Below are positions 27,991-37,240 of a DNA stretch of 64,000 nt, piece by piece (positions within the stretch are counted from its first letter, which is position 1; every line of letters begins with the position of its first letter). The translations under genes and the position numbers were made by a program. The DNA comes from Nostoc sp. MG11 (GTDB lineage Bacteria; Cyanobacteriota; Cyanobacteriia; Cyanobacteriales; Nostocaceae). The stretch is taken from assembly GCF_014904695.1 (NCBI RefSeq), contig NZ_JACXXN010000006.1, positions 1 to 64,000 on the forward strand, written 5' to 3'. Below the pieces are notes generated by a model. That model was not told the DNA's origin, made no database searches, and saw only the letters and a list, made by a program, of their open reading frames with translations.

Positions 27991-29193
27991 ATGGGTTTTG
28001 ATTATTTTAGAAGCAATGAAGGCACTCCTGCAAATAACAACCGTCAGAGCTTACTTGCTAGCGGTTGGCGACCATTTCATCGAGAATTAGACTGGGGATT
28101 TTTATGGCAGCTATTGTACAATGACACGCAAGAATTAAGCCAAAAAGGTTTGAATTTAGCAAGTACCGTTGCTGATACTTTAGGACGCACTAATTATGCT
28201 TGGTGGGCTAATTTATTGAATATTGTATCTGATAACACACGCTACGAAATTGAAAAATTTTGGAGCTATATCACACCTGATCCTCTGTCGCCAGATCATC
28301 GATACAAAGATGTTTTAACAACAGAAACACCTATTGTACAATTTGTCAGCCGTAGTAGTATTCCCATTGATTACGTTCTTAACCGACTGCAAGAAATTAC
28401 TATCTTGCGAGTTTTACAGCTATTGGAACGTCCTGATATTATTACCCAGTATTATTCAGAAAGAGATTTTTATTTTCCTGTAAATAGATTTATTAGCTGG
28501 GAACGTCTAGATGTTATTAATACTGTTTATGCTTACTGGTCTAAATATGACATTTGGCTACAAATTGACCCCTATGATCGCGGACGGCGACAGTATACTT
28601 TAATGGCGACAAATATCACGCCATTAATTAACAAAGCAACTTACGACTTAGCAATAATGCTGAGTGGATATCAAAGTCGTGTAGGCAAAGTTCATAGTCA
28701 ATTTCCTATTCGGACATTCCCGACGGATATTCAGGACTTTACTGACTTAGTACAGCAAGCAGTTCTTAATCAAAACCAGTTAGCAGTTGTTGTACATGGT
28801 GAACCAGGTACAGGTAAAACTGCATGGACGCAGGCAGTAGCAAAAGAAATTCTTGTACCTTTAGGATATGTAATCTTTATTCTAGATCATGATGCGATCG
28901 CTAACTTTGTACCACCAACTTATTTAGAGCGTATTTGTATTGTGATTAATGAAGCTGATAATTTAGCACAAAATCGCGCTTCTGAAGTAGCTCAATACAA
29001 TAACAAAACGGAACATATTCTGAGTTTGCTGGATGGGACTTTGTATCAAAGTGTAATTGATGATTCTGGGATTCAGATAAAGCAGCGTTTGGCTATCTTG
29101 ATGACTTGTAACACTACCGAAAGATTAGACCCAGCGATGTTACGTAAGGGCAGGGTAGATTTAATGTATGAGTTTATGCAGCGATTTGTATAA
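27991..29193 (+). CDS. AAA+ ATPase with unknown N-terminal domain (first of a pair)
   Basis: Residues 1-240 form a domain I do not recognise: Trp/Tyr-rich, with NYAWWANLLNIVSDNTRYE and helical segments but no clear membrane helix. The C-terminal 160 residues are a minimal AAA+ module: Walker A GEPGTGKT (270-277), a Walker B-like IVINEADN (317-324) in which Asn replaces the Mg-binding Asp while the following Glu remains, sensor-1 MTCNTTERLDPAML and arginine finger RKGRVD (386-391). The module ends directly after the finger, without the usual C-terminal helical lid, as in BCS1-like proteins. A second AAA+ gene follows 229 bases later. The start ATG at 27991 is the first in frame. Substrate unknown. 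Confidence 0.7.
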   Translation: MGFDYFRSNEGTPANNNRQSLLASGWRPFHRELDWGFLWQLLYNDTQELSQKGLNLASTVADTLGRTNYAWWANLLNIVSDNTRYEIEKFWSYITPDPLSPDHRYKDVLTTETPIVQFVSRSSIPIDYVLNRLQEITILRVLQLLERPDIITQYYSERDFYFPVNRFISWERLDVINTVYAYWSKYDIWLQIDPYDRGRRQYTLMATNITPLINKATYDLAIMLSGYQSRVGKVHSQFPIRTFPTDIQDFTDLVQQAVLNQNQLAVVVHGEPGTGKTAWTQAVAKEILVPLGYVIFILDHDAIANFVPPTYLERICIVINEADNLAQNRASEVAQYNNKTEHILSLLDGTLYQSVIDDSGIQIKQRLAILMTCNTTERLDPAMLRKGRVDLMYEFMQRFV

Positions 29194-29422
29194 AATTAAC
29201 CTGTAGCGTAAAGTCGATGTTTGGAAATAAAACTGTAGATGTGGATAAATAGAGGCTTTTCACAGGGGAGATAGATTATGAATGTGAACATGAGCGGTAG
29301 AGGTTACTGCTTAAGAATTCTGTAATTTTTAATTGATTATCTGGAATCTGTTTGAGATGTATTGTAGCTAATTGCTAATGTCAGGATTCCTACATTCCTA
29401 CCACCCAAGAGACTAAATCACT

Positions 29423-30649
29423 GTGAAAATCCAACAATTGATTATAGAAGCACTGAGCTTACCTAATAGTGCGATCGCCTACCACGTCAGTCAAGAGTTA
29501 GCAGCAATTTATCCTCAGAAAGTACTACTAGAAGGTAGTGACTCTTCGTTTAATTTAGAGAGCTATGCTAAAGCAAACCTCTGTCATATTCAATATGACG
29601 CTTATATCCACAATCAGATTATCACTGGTTGGAATGGAATGGATAACGAAATTTATAACTATACAGAAAATGCCAGCTTTGAAGTGACATGGCAAGGAAA
29701 TAAATTCGATGTACTTTTAATGAGTTGGCATGAGGGTTATTGTAAAACTCGCTATCACTGGATTTTGGCTGATACCAAAGAATTAGCTGAACAATTTTTT
29801 GCTGCTGTTTGTGAATGGAACTCAGAAATTCGTGACGAAGTTTTAGTTTTTGAAGATGGTTACTGGGATAAAAACCCAGACCTTTTTCAATCTATCAAAG
29901 GTGCAAATTTTGAGAATCTGATATTGCATGGTAATCTCAAACAAGATATTCAAGATGACCTAATAAATTTCTTTGCCTGCCGAGAAACTTACGCAGATTA
30001 TGGTGTTCCTTGGAAGCGCGGTATTTTGCTAATTGGCTCACCGGGAAATGGCAAAACTCACACGATCAAAGCATTGATTAATCAAATGCAGCAGCCTTGT
30101 TTGTATGTAAAAAGTTTCAAGTCTGAATATGCTACTGATAGTGAAAATATGCGGAGAGTATTCAAACAAGCACGGCAGTCTGCGCCTTGTATTTTGATAT
30201 TAGAAGATATCGATTCTCTGTTGACTGACGAAAATCGTTCTTTCTTCTTGAATGAACTTGATGGCTTCGCCTTGAACCAGGGGATTGTCACCATTGCCAG
30301 TACTAATCATCCAGAGCGTTTAGATGCTGCAATTTGCGATCGCCCCAGCCGTTTTGACCGCAAGTATCACTTTGAATTACCAGAGATTCTCGAAAGAGAA
30401 GCTTATATCGCTTTGTGGAACAATAAACTGAAAACTACAATGCGCTTATCTGACGAGGTTTTGAGTCAGATGGTTGTACTGACAGATGGCTTTTCCTTCG
30501 CGTACCTCAAAGAACTATTTATCTCGTCGATGATTCGCTGGATGGGAGTGATGGAAACTGGTGCGATGGAGAAAATCATGCTTTCTCAAGTTGCAGTTTT
30601 ACGAGAACAAATGAGCAGTACAACTGTTAGCGACGAAAGTTTAAAATAA
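29423..30649 (+). CDS. AAA+ ATPase with unknown N-terminal domain (second of a pair)
   Basis: The 408 residues begin with about 160 of unrecognised sequence rich in Trp, Tyr and acidic residues, unlike the N-terminus of the preceding gene. Then comes a BCS1/26S-type AAA+ module: Walker A GSPGNGKT (205-212), Walker B CILILEDIDSLL (256-267), sensor-1 IASTNHPERLDAAI and arginine finger CDRPSRFDRKYHF (305-317), followed by a helical lid. All catalytic positions look competent. It lies on the same strand as the first AAA+ gene, probably in one unit, and is followed by a 21-bp repeat array. The start is GTG (29423), with AAATCACTGTG around it and no strong ribosome site. Confidence 0.75.
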   Translation: MKIQQLIIEALSLPNSAIAYHVSQELAAIYPQKVLLEGSDSSFNLESYAKANLCHIQYDAYIHNQIITGWNGMDNEIYNYTENASFEVTWQGNKFDVLLMSWHEGYCKTRYHWILADTKELAEQFFAAVCEWNSEIRDEVLVFEDGYWDKNPDLFQSIKGANFENLILHGNLKQDIQDDLINFFACRETYADYGVPWKRGILLIGSPGNGKTHTIKALINQMQQPCLYVKSFKSEYATDSENMRRVFKQARQSAPCILILEDIDSLLTDENRSFFLNELDGFALNQGIVTIASTNHPERLDAAICDRPSRFDRKYHFELPEILEREAYIALWNNKLKTTMRLSDEVLSQMVVLTDGFSFAYLKELFISSMIRWMGVMETGAMEKIMLSQVAVLREQMSSTTVSDESLK

Positions 30650-30734
30650 TAACTTTCATGTTCATGTTATTGTCTCGGCAATTCTGCTTGAAAAGTTAAA
30701 AGTTAAAGTTTTGAGCTTGAATTTTGGAAATTAA

Positions 30735-30902
30735 AGCTCGATGTTCCGAGTTCCAAGCTCAATGTTCCGAGTTCCAAGCTCGATGTTCCGAGTTCCAAGC
30801 TCGATGTTCCGAGTTCCAAGCTCGATGTTCCGAGTTCCAAGCTCGATGTTCCGAGTTCAGAACTCGATGTTCCGAGTTCCAAGCTCGATGTTCCGAGTTC
30901 TG
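30735..30902. repeat. Tandem array: eight copies of a 21-bp unit
   Basis: Eight consecutive 21-base units with core CGATGTTCCGAGTTC start at 30735 and repeat every 21 bases to 30902. Units 2, 6, 7 and 8 differ at one to three positions; the others are identical. The core holds a near-palindrome (GTTCCGAGTT). The period is a multiple of three, and one frame through the array is open (seven-residue repeat SSMFRVP), but upstream stops leave only about 55 codons and no ribosome site. There are no spacers, so it is not CRISPR. Confidence 0.9.
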
Positions 30903-30998
30903 AGCTAAAAAATTGGAGTTTTGAAGGCGATATCTAATGAAAAGATGCTCTGCATCTACGTATGGAAGCCAGCATTGAGAAGTATAATTAGTCTTTGA

Positions 30999-31982
30999 GT
31001 GACAATACTGCCATCAATGCCTCAGCATAACTCCGTCACCATAACCGATGTGCAAGCAGCGCAAGAGCGGCTCTTGGGTATTGCTCATTGCACACCTGTG
31101 CTAACTTCCAGAATAGTCAACGATCGCACCAATAGCCAGGTGTTTTTTAAGTGCGAAAATTTTCAACGCACAGGAGCATTCAAATTTAGAGGTGCATACA
31201 ATGCACTCTTGCAACTATCCGCAGCACAAAAACAAAAAGGCGTGATTACCTACTCATCGGGGAATCATGCCCAAGCGATCGCCTTAGCTGGAAAGCTGCT
31301 AAATATTCCCACTACAATTGTCATGCCTGACGATGCTCCCGCAGTCAAGCAGACTGCTACTCGTAGCTACGGTGCTGAGGTGATTTTGTACAATCGCCAA
31401 GAAACAAACCGGGAAGAATTAGCTCAAAATCTAGCACACGCTCGCGCTCTCACACTTATTCCCCCTTACGATCATCCGCATGTAGTAGCGGGACAGGGGA
31501 CAACGGCTTTAGAACTAATTGCAGAAGTTGGTCAACTGGACTTGCTGTTAGTTTGTTGTGGTGGTGGCGGATTAATTTCCGGTTGTGCGATCGCTACCAA
31601 AGCACTTTTACCCAATTGTAAAGTAATTGGCGTAGAACCAGAGCTAGCTGACGATGCTACCCGCTCTTTTCACAGCAAAACTCTACAAACCGTCAAAAAT
31701 CCTGATACTATCGCCGATGGTGTTCGTACTCCCAGCCTTGGTAAGATTACCTTTCCCTTAGTGCTGCATTACGTCGATGATATGGTGACAGTTTCGGAAG
31801 AAGCGATTATTAGCACCATGTTTTTTTTGTGGGAACGCCTCAAAATTGTAGTAGAACCCACTGGCGCATTAGCAGCAGCAGCTTTATTAGAAGGTGTAGT
31901 TAAAGCACCACACGCAAGGATTGGTGTAATCATCAGCGGTGGGAATGTAGATTTGGCACAAGTTGGTAAATTATTTTCCTGA
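30999..31982 (+). CDS. Threonine/serine dehydratase (PLP fold type II)
   Basis: The 327 residues match the short catabolic-type threonine dehydratase/serine racemase family. They show the PLP lysine in FKCENFQRTGAFKFRGAYNA, the phosphate-binding YSSGNHAQAIALA, the VCCGGGGLISG glycine loop and EPTGALAAAALLEG near the end. There is no C-terminal ACT regulatory domain, so it is not the feedback-inhibited biosynthetic enzyme. Threonine deamination, serine deamination or racemisation cannot be told apart by eye. The GTG at 30999 and the ATG at 31017 (MPQHNSVTI) are both possible starts. Confidence 0.85.
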   Translation: MTILPSMPQHNSVTITDVQAAQERLLGIAHCTPVLTSRIVNDRTNSQVFFKCENFQRTGAFKFRGAYNALLQLSAAQKQKGVITYSSGNHAQAIALAGKLLNIPTTIVMPDDAPAVKQTATRSYGAEVILYNRQETNREELAQNLAHARALTLIPPYDHPHVVAGQGTTALELIAEVGQLDLLLVCCGGGGLISGCAIATKALLPNCKVIGVEPELADDATRSFHSKTLQTVKNPDTIADGVRTPSLGKITFPLVLHYVDDMVTVSEEAIISTMFFLWERLKIVVEPTGALAAAALLEGVVKAPHARIGVIISGGNVDLAQVGKLFS

Positions 31983-32138
31983 CTGAGAGTACGCATTTGA
32001 ACCTTTTTCTATCCATACAGTCTCATAAATATAAGTAATGACACGGATGGATAGAAAAGCTTAAGGTATTAGTTATGATATCTAAAGTTTGCCGATCGCA
32101 TGTAAAAAAAAATCCTCCACCACAGTAACATTAGCCCT

Positions 32139-33686
32139 ATGACTGTGAAACCTAAACACTGGGTGTTATCGCTATTGATCTTACTGGGAGGAATTGACCC
32201 CAGCAACGCAACTCCTACATCAATTGACCCAAAAGTAATACATATAGTCAATCGCCTTAGCTTTGGGCCTCGCCCTGGAGATATGCAAAGAGTGGAGTCT
32301 ATGGGTGTAGAGCGTTACATCCAAGAACAACTCTCACCCAACTCTATTTCTGAGCCGCCAAGCCTCACTAGCCAAATCTCTCAGCTAGAAACTTTACGCC
32401 TAAATCCGGTGGAACTCTTGGCGTATGGAAAAGCTCCTTCCCCGGAACAAAAACCCAGCTCCGAACAAATTAAAGTCGCTGACAGACATGCTAGACAGGT
32501 GCTAAATGAGGCAATTCAAGCACGGTTATTACGAGCAACTAGCAGTTCCCGACAACTCCAGGAAGTGATGGCGGACTTTTGGTTTAACCACTTCAATGTG
32601 GATGCTGGTAAAGGACACAATGGTTTGTGGGTGGGAGCCTACGAACAAGCGGCTATCAGACCTCATGTCTTGGGTCGCTTTCGTGATCTGTTGGGAGCAA
32701 CAGCTCACCATCCGGCGATGCTGTATTATTTGGACAACTTCCGAAATAGTGCCGCTAGTCGTCCTGATGCTCGTGGTAATATCCAAGGTTTGAACGAGAA
32801 CTATGCTCGTGAATTAATGGAGCTACACACCCTAGGTGTGGATGGAGGCTATACTCAGCAAGATGTAATTGCTCTAGCGCGGATTTTGAGTGGCTGGGGA
32901 TTAAGTCGTCCTGAACAGCAGACGAAGAATGGTTCAGGATTTTTCTTCAACCCAAAGCGTCATGATTTTAGTGACAAAGTTTTCTTAAAACACACCATTA
33001 AAGGCAGTGGTGAAGCCGAGGGAGAGCAAGCTCTAGATATATTGGCTCGCAGTCCTGCTACCGCACGTCATATTAGCTACAAGTTAGCTCAATATTTTGT
33101 TAGCGATCGCCCCCCCAGTGCTTTGGTAAACCAGTTAGCACAGCGCTACCTCGCCACCGATGGCAATATTCGCCAGGTTCTCAATACTCTCTTTCACAGC
33201 CGAGAGTTCTGGGACACGAAAAACTTTAACACCAAGTTCAAAACGCCATATCAATACGCTATCTCAGTGGTGCGGGCGACAGATATCAACGTGAAGCACG
33301 TCAGACCAATATCAATAATCGACTTTCTCAAACAGTTGGCAATGCCCCTCTACCGTTGTCAGACACCAAATGGTTATAAAAACACCGAAGATGCATGGTT
33401 AAATCCTGACGCCATCGCTCGCCGCCTCAGCTTTGTTATTGCGATCACCACTGCAAATTTACCGCAATCTGGCTCACTAACAAAGATGGAGGTGGAGAAA
33501 GGAACGCCAGAACAGCAGGGAATTAGAACACGGCAAAGACCTCCCATTGTGACTGTAGATGCTAGACAACTAAGTAATACATTGGGCAATTCTTTTTCAG
33601 AAACAACTCAAAGTGCGATCGCCTCCAGTTCTCCTCAAATCCGTACAGCTTTAATTTTGGGCAGTCCAGAATTTATGCGCCGCTAA
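32139..33686 (+). CDS. DUF1800 family secreted protein
   Basis: The 515 residues start with a signal peptide (PKHWVLSLLILLGGIDPSNA). DUF1800 motifs follow: VNRLSFGPRPGDMQRVE, VMADFWFNHFNVDAGKG, YLDNFRNSAASRPDARG, GLNENYARELMELHTLGVDG and ILSGWGLSR, then a typical C-terminus. Function is not established; the family almost always lies next to a DUF1501 gene, as it does here (5-base gap to the next gene). They are probably exported together and act outside the cytoplasmic membrane. Confidence 0.85.
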   Translation: MTVKPKHWVLSLLILLGGIDPSNATPTSIDPKVIHIVNRLSFGPRPGDMQRVESMGVERYIQEQLSPNSISEPPSLTSQISQLETLRLNPVELLAYGKAPSPEQKPSSEQIKVADRHARQVLNEAIQARLLRATSSSRQLQEVMADFWFNHFNVDAGKGHNGLWVGAYEQAAIRPHVLGRFRDLLGATAHHPAMLYYLDNFRNSAASRPDARGNIQGLNENYARELMELHTLGVDGGYTQQDVIALARILSGWGLSRPEQQTKNGSGFFFNPKRHDFSDKVFLKHTIKGSGEAEGEQALDILARSPATARHISYKLAQYFVSDRPPSALVNQLAQRYLATDGNIRQVLNTLFHSREFWDTKNFNTKFKTPYQYAISVVRATDINVKHVRPISIIDFLKQLAMPLYRCQTPNGYKNTEDAWLNPDAIARRLSFVIAITTANLPQSGSLTKMEVEKGTPEQQGIRTRQRPPIVTVDARQLSNTLGNSFSETTQSAIASSSPQIRTALILGSPEFMRR

Positions 33687-33691
33687 CAATT

Positions 33692-34924
33692 ATGAAAAGA
33701 CGCGACTTTCTCATCCAAAGTGGAATTTTTTCAGCTTCCGCAATCACAGCCATAGGAAGCAATGCTTGGGTAGCTAAATCTTCTACCCAGAACAGTAAAC
33801 AGCAGCGCTTGATTGTAATCTTTTTGCGTGGGGCCGTGGATGGCTTAAATGTAGTGGTTCCCTACTCAGAGACAGCTTACTATCAAGCCCGACCGCAAAT
33901 TGCTATTCCCCAACCAGGTAAGAACGGGGGAGTCCTAGATTTAGATGGTCGCTTTGGGTTGCATCCAGTATTGGCTCCTTTGATGCCCTTTTGGCAGCAA
34001 GGTAGTCTGGCATTTGTTCATGCTTGCGGTTCTCCAGACCCGACTCGCTCTCACTTTGATGCTCAACAATACATAGAAAGTGCTACGCCTGGTGAAAAAC
34101 GTACTCAGGATGGTTGGATGAATCGTTTACTGGGGGTGATTTCCAACAAGACACCCATACAAGCAGTGAGTCTGGGGGAGACAATACCCTTGATTTTTTC
34201 TGGTCGGATGGCTGTAGCTAATTTAGCAAGAGGTAAAAATGCTAGTAAGCCTCTGTCAATAGATCATCCTCAAGTCGGAGCGGCTTTTGACCAACTTTAT
34301 AGCGGTAATGATGCCCTGAGTCAAACTTATCGGCAAGGACGGATGGCGCGTCAGGCTTTAATGAGTAACCTAGATAGCGAAATGGCAATGGCCAATAATG
34401 GTGCGCCTTTACCCAGCGGGTTTACTAGCGATGCCCAACGATTAGCACAACTGATGGTCAAAGACCCCAGAATTGAGTTAGGCTTTGTAGCTTTGGGTGG
34501 TTGGGATACCCATGTCAATCAGGGTGGCACTCAAGGACAGTTAGCCCAGAACTTAGGAAAATTGGGAGAAGGTTTGACGGCGCTGGTCAAAGGTTTGGGG
34601 CCCGTTTACCAAAACACGGCAATTATAGTGATGTCCGAGTTTGGCCGCACAGTGCAGCAAAATAGTAGTGGTGGCACTGACCACGGACATGGCAATGTGA
34701 TGTGGGTTTTGGGTGGTCAAGTTCGTGGCGGTAAAGTTTATGGGGAATGGCCTGGTCTATCAACAGCTCAACTTTACCAAAGCAGAGACTTAGCGATCGC
34801 TACTGATTTTCGGGATGTAATCTCTGCTGTGCTAGAACGTCATCTGCATCTCAACCAAGCAAAGCTTAATCTCGTGTTACCAAATTACACCCCCACTCAG
34901 AAAGTTGTATTAATTATGAAGTGA
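33692..34924 (+). CDS. DUF1501 family protein with Tat signal
   Basis: The 410 residues open with KRRDFLIQSGIFSASAITAI, a twin-arginine signal, and continue with the DUF1501 hallmarks LIVIFLRGAVDGLNVVVPYS, GLHPVLAPLMPFW, ACGSPDPTRSHFDAQQYIE, ALGGWDTHVNQGG, VMSEFGRTVQQNSSGGTDHG and AVLERHL. The fold is alkaline-phosphatase/sulphatase-like, and the D, H and N residues could bind metal, but activity is unknown. It forms a two-gene unit with the DUF1800 gene. Tat export implies folding with cofactor or partner in the cytosol first. Confidence 0.87.
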   Translation: MKRRDFLIQSGIFSASAITAIGSNAWVAKSSTQNSKQQRLIVIFLRGAVDGLNVVVPYSETAYYQARPQIAIPQPGKNGGVLDLDGRFGLHPVLAPLMPFWQQGSLAFVHACGSPDPTRSHFDAQQYIESATPGEKRTQDGWMNRLLGVISNKTPIQAVSLGETIPLIFSGRMAVANLARGKNASKPLSIDHPQVGAAFDQLYSGNDALSQTYRQGRMARQALMSNLDSEMAMANNGAPLPSGFTSDAQRLAQLMVKDPRIELGFVALGGWDTHVNQGGTQGQLAQNLGKLGEGLTALVKGLGPVYQNTAIIVMSEFGRTVQQNSSGGTDHGHGNVMWVLGGQVRGGKVYGEWPGLSTAQLYQSRDLAIATDFRDVISAVLERHLHLNQAKLNLVLPNYTPTQKVVLIMK

Positions 34925-35048
34925 GCAATCATTCTGTTAATCCTAAAATTTAGCTGAAAGAGCAGTAAGTCAAGGGTTTTTGCTTAAATCTTTACAGATG
35001 TTAACATTGTATACTTGGCCTGGGCGTGTATGTTTTAGTATTACCCTT

Positions 35049-36365
35049 ATGAAGACTGTTCTCAAATCAAATCAAGAGCAAGTCACTCGGTTGTTTTCTC
35101 ACCTCGAATTTGATGGAAATAAGCTCAACCATCAACCGGGTAGTGTATTGGGGAGTACTGCTCTGATTGCGGGAACTACGGTTGGGGCTGGTATTCTCGC
35201 CCTACCTGCGGTTACTTTGCCATCTGGGATTTTGCCATCCACAGCCCTACTGATTGCTGTTTGGCTTTACGCTTTAGTCTCAGGTTTGTTAATTGCAGAA
35301 GTAACCTTGAATGCAATGCATCTAGAGGGGCGACAGAGTGTAGGTTTGTTGGTAATTGTTCAGAAGACTCTTGGTAAGCTGGGAGCACGAATTGCTGGCG
35401 GCGCTTATCTATTCATGCACTATGCTCTGTTAGTGGCATATATTACGCAGGGTGGGGAAATTTTAATCTCTGCGGTTGCAAAAGTCTGGGGTGTGCAGAA
35501 CGTTTTGCCTATGTGGGTGGGGACAACGACTTTCACTCTCCTATTTGGCGGCATCATGTATCTTGGGCGAGAAAAGTTTATTGAGAAATTAAACAGCGCC
35601 TTTGTCGGGATTGTGATTGTTTCATTCTTAGGACTGTTACTGCTGGGAGGAGGGCAAGTTAAAAGTGCCCAATTTTTATTTCAGAACTGGAGTGCCCTTG
35701 GTAGCGCCGTTTCAGTCATGTGTGTCGCCCTGTTTTACCATAACGTTGTGCCTGTAGTTGTGACCCAACTAGAAGGAGATGTCCGCAAGATTCGTAATTC
35801 CATCGTCATTGGTTCTGCGATTCCCCTCATCATGTTCTTGGCGTGGAATGCTGTGATTTTGGGAAGTGTCAGTTCCGATGTATTACAAGGTATTTCTGAT
35901 GGCAGAACCGTTTTTGATCCACTGCAAATTTTGCGAGCTGGTGGTGCAGGAGAATGGTTAGGAGTACTAGTATCGATTTTCTCAGAGTTTGCGATCGTCA
36001 CCTCATTTATTGGATTTGTGTACGGGTTGTTAGATTTCTTCAAAGATATTTCTCTAATTACCCAAGGTGAATCTTCTAGTCGCCTACCTCTGTATTCACT
36101 GGTTCTTTTCCCTCCTATGAGTCTTGGGACGCTTAATCCCAGCATCTTCTTTGCTGCCCTAGACTACACTGGAACATTCAGTGTTTCAGTTTTAGGCGGG
36201 ATTATTCCGGCGTTGATGAGTTGGAAGCAACGTCAAGAGCAGGAAAACTTAAATAGTGTGAATCAACCACTTGTTCCTGGTGGTAAGTTAACACTCATCG
36301 TAATGATTGGAGTTGCATTAGCCTTGATAGTGAAACAAATTTTGTTAATCTCCTATGGAATGTGA
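35049..36365 (+). CDS. Aromatic-amino-acid-type permease
   Basis: From the ATG at 35049 the protein has about 438 residues and about eleven hydrophobic helices. The first helix carries GSTALIAGTTVGAGILALPA, the classic opening of the TyrP/Mtr/TnaB-type amino-acid/polyamine/organocation permeases. Later helices include ALFYHNVVPVVVTQLEGDVR with the conserved His and a C-terminal VMIGVALALIVKQILLISYG. It probably imports tyrosine or tryptophan by proton symport. An in-frame TTG at 34980 would add 23 residues without a membrane or signal role. Confidence 0.8.
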   Translation: MKTVLKSNQEQVTRLFSHLEFDGNKLNHQPGSVLGSTALIAGTTVGAGILALPAVTLPSGILPSTALLIAVWLYALVSGLLIAEVTLNAMHLEGRQSVGLLVIVQKTLGKLGARIAGGAYLFMHYALLVAYITQGGEILISAVAKVWGVQNVLPMWVGTTTFTLLFGGIMYLGREKFIEKLNSAFVGIVIVSFLGLLLLGGGQVKSAQFLFQNWSALGSAVSVMCVALFYHNVVPVVVTQLEGDVRKIRNSIVIGSAIPLIMFLAWNAVILGSVSSDVLQGISDGRTVFDPLQILRAGGAGEWLGVLVSIFSEFAIVTSFIGFVYGLLDFFKDISLITQGESSSRLPLYSLVLFPPMSLGTLNPSIFFAALDYTGTFSVSVLGGIIPALMSWKQRQEQENLNSVNQPLVPGGKLTLIVMIGVALALIVKQILLISYGM

Positions 36366-36426
36366 AACTATCAAAAAAACTTGGTAATGATACCTGACGA
36401 CGAGTAAGGTTCAAGAGACTGGCATT

Positions 36427-36534
36427 ATGGATAGTTCTCGTTTATTCAAAATTAGCAAATATCTCAGCAAATATCTGCGCCATCAAGCAGATAGTATTGG
36501 TATTGAATCAACTGAATATCTACAAATGATTTAA
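36427..36534 (+). pseudogene. Truncated kptA (RNA 2'-phosphotransferase) relic
   Basis: An ATG at 36427 opens 35 codons, MDSSRLFKISKYLSKYLRHQ and then 15 more residues, before a TAA. The first 25 residues match the start of KptA/Tpt1 RNA 2'-phosphotransferase (usual form RLVKISKYLSKxLRHxPExxGL, followed by a GGWVPVDELL segment). Everything after the first helix-turn-helix of the winged N-terminal domain, including the NAD-binding half, is missing. It cannot have the enzyme activity. This is the 5' end of a deleted gene rather than a small protein. Confidence 0.75.
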
Positions 36535-36855
36535 GTCTCTAGAGGTTTTTAAGTAGATAGCTTTGCTGAGTTTTATACAGACTTTAATATAGTATGTAAT
36601 CAAGCAAACTCAATGTTGGTAGAGATTTTACTGTTATATGTAATAACATAGATTTTTTAAGTAACGATGATCGAAGTCCTCACAACCGAAGCAATAGACC
36701 ATCGCTACTAACTAGGAAGAGTGTCTATAAGGTTGTATCTCAGAGTTTGAGAAAGGGGGCTAAATTTATTAATGTTTAATAGCTATATCTTCCGATAGAA
36801 GGAAAATAGTATTGTAATTAATAGGCTAGATATAAAGTCTTTGTAGATTAAATTT

Positions 36856-37128
36856 ATGAACATTATTGCTTGGATAATTCTGGGTCTGATTGCTGGAGCC
36901 ATAGCTAAAGCTATTTATCCTGGTCGTCAGGGAGGCGGAATTCTTACAACCATGATTTTAGGTATCATCGGTGCTTTGATAGGGGGTACTATAGTTACTC
37001 TTTTAGAGACAGGAAGACTACAACTCACCGCAGCAGCCCTTAGTATCCCTGGTGTAATTGTTGCTATTATTGGTGCAATAGTTGCTATATTTTTATGGAA
37101 CTTGTTTGCTGGACGTGCTAGTTATTAG
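36856..37128 (+). CDS. GlsB/YeaQ/YmgE-type stress membrane protein
   Basis: The 90 residues form three hydrophobic helices with glycine packing. IIAWIILGLIAGAIAKAIYP, GGGILTTMILGIIGALIGG and IVAIIGAIVAIFLWNLF match the GlsB/YeaQ/YmgE (transglycosylase-associated) family. These small inner-membrane proteins are induced by general stress in many bacteria, and their mechanism is unknown. It is the first gene of a block with other stress-type genes. The following hairpin suggests a single-gene transcript. Confidence 0.85.
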   Translation: MNIIAWIILGLIAGAIAKAIYPGRQGGGILTTMILGIIGALIGGTIVTLLETGRLQLTAAALSIPGVIVAIIGAIVAIFLWNLFAGRASY

Positions 37129-37205
37129 TTGAATTGCCAGAAAAATCATGGTTAAAGCCGAGTTATTAATCACTACACCTTTTCACTCTTCAATCGAAGA
37201 CAAAA

Positions 37206-37240
37206 ACTCCACTTACTAAAAACATAGTGGAGTAAATTAT
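37206..37240 (+). terminator. Terminator-like hairpin after the GlsB-type gene
   Basis: ACTCCACT (37206-37213) pairs with AGTGGAGT (37226-37233), followed by AAATTATTTT. It lies about 80 bases after the stop codon. The T-run is interrupted. Confidence 0.5.

Noticed and set aside
27893-28090. 65-residue plus-strand frame
   Set aside because: It overlaps the start of the first AAA+ gene in another frame and has no coding character.
30735-30902. CRISPR-like array
   Set aside because: Units are directly contiguous without unique spacers, and no cas genes are nearby; it is a plain tandem repeat.
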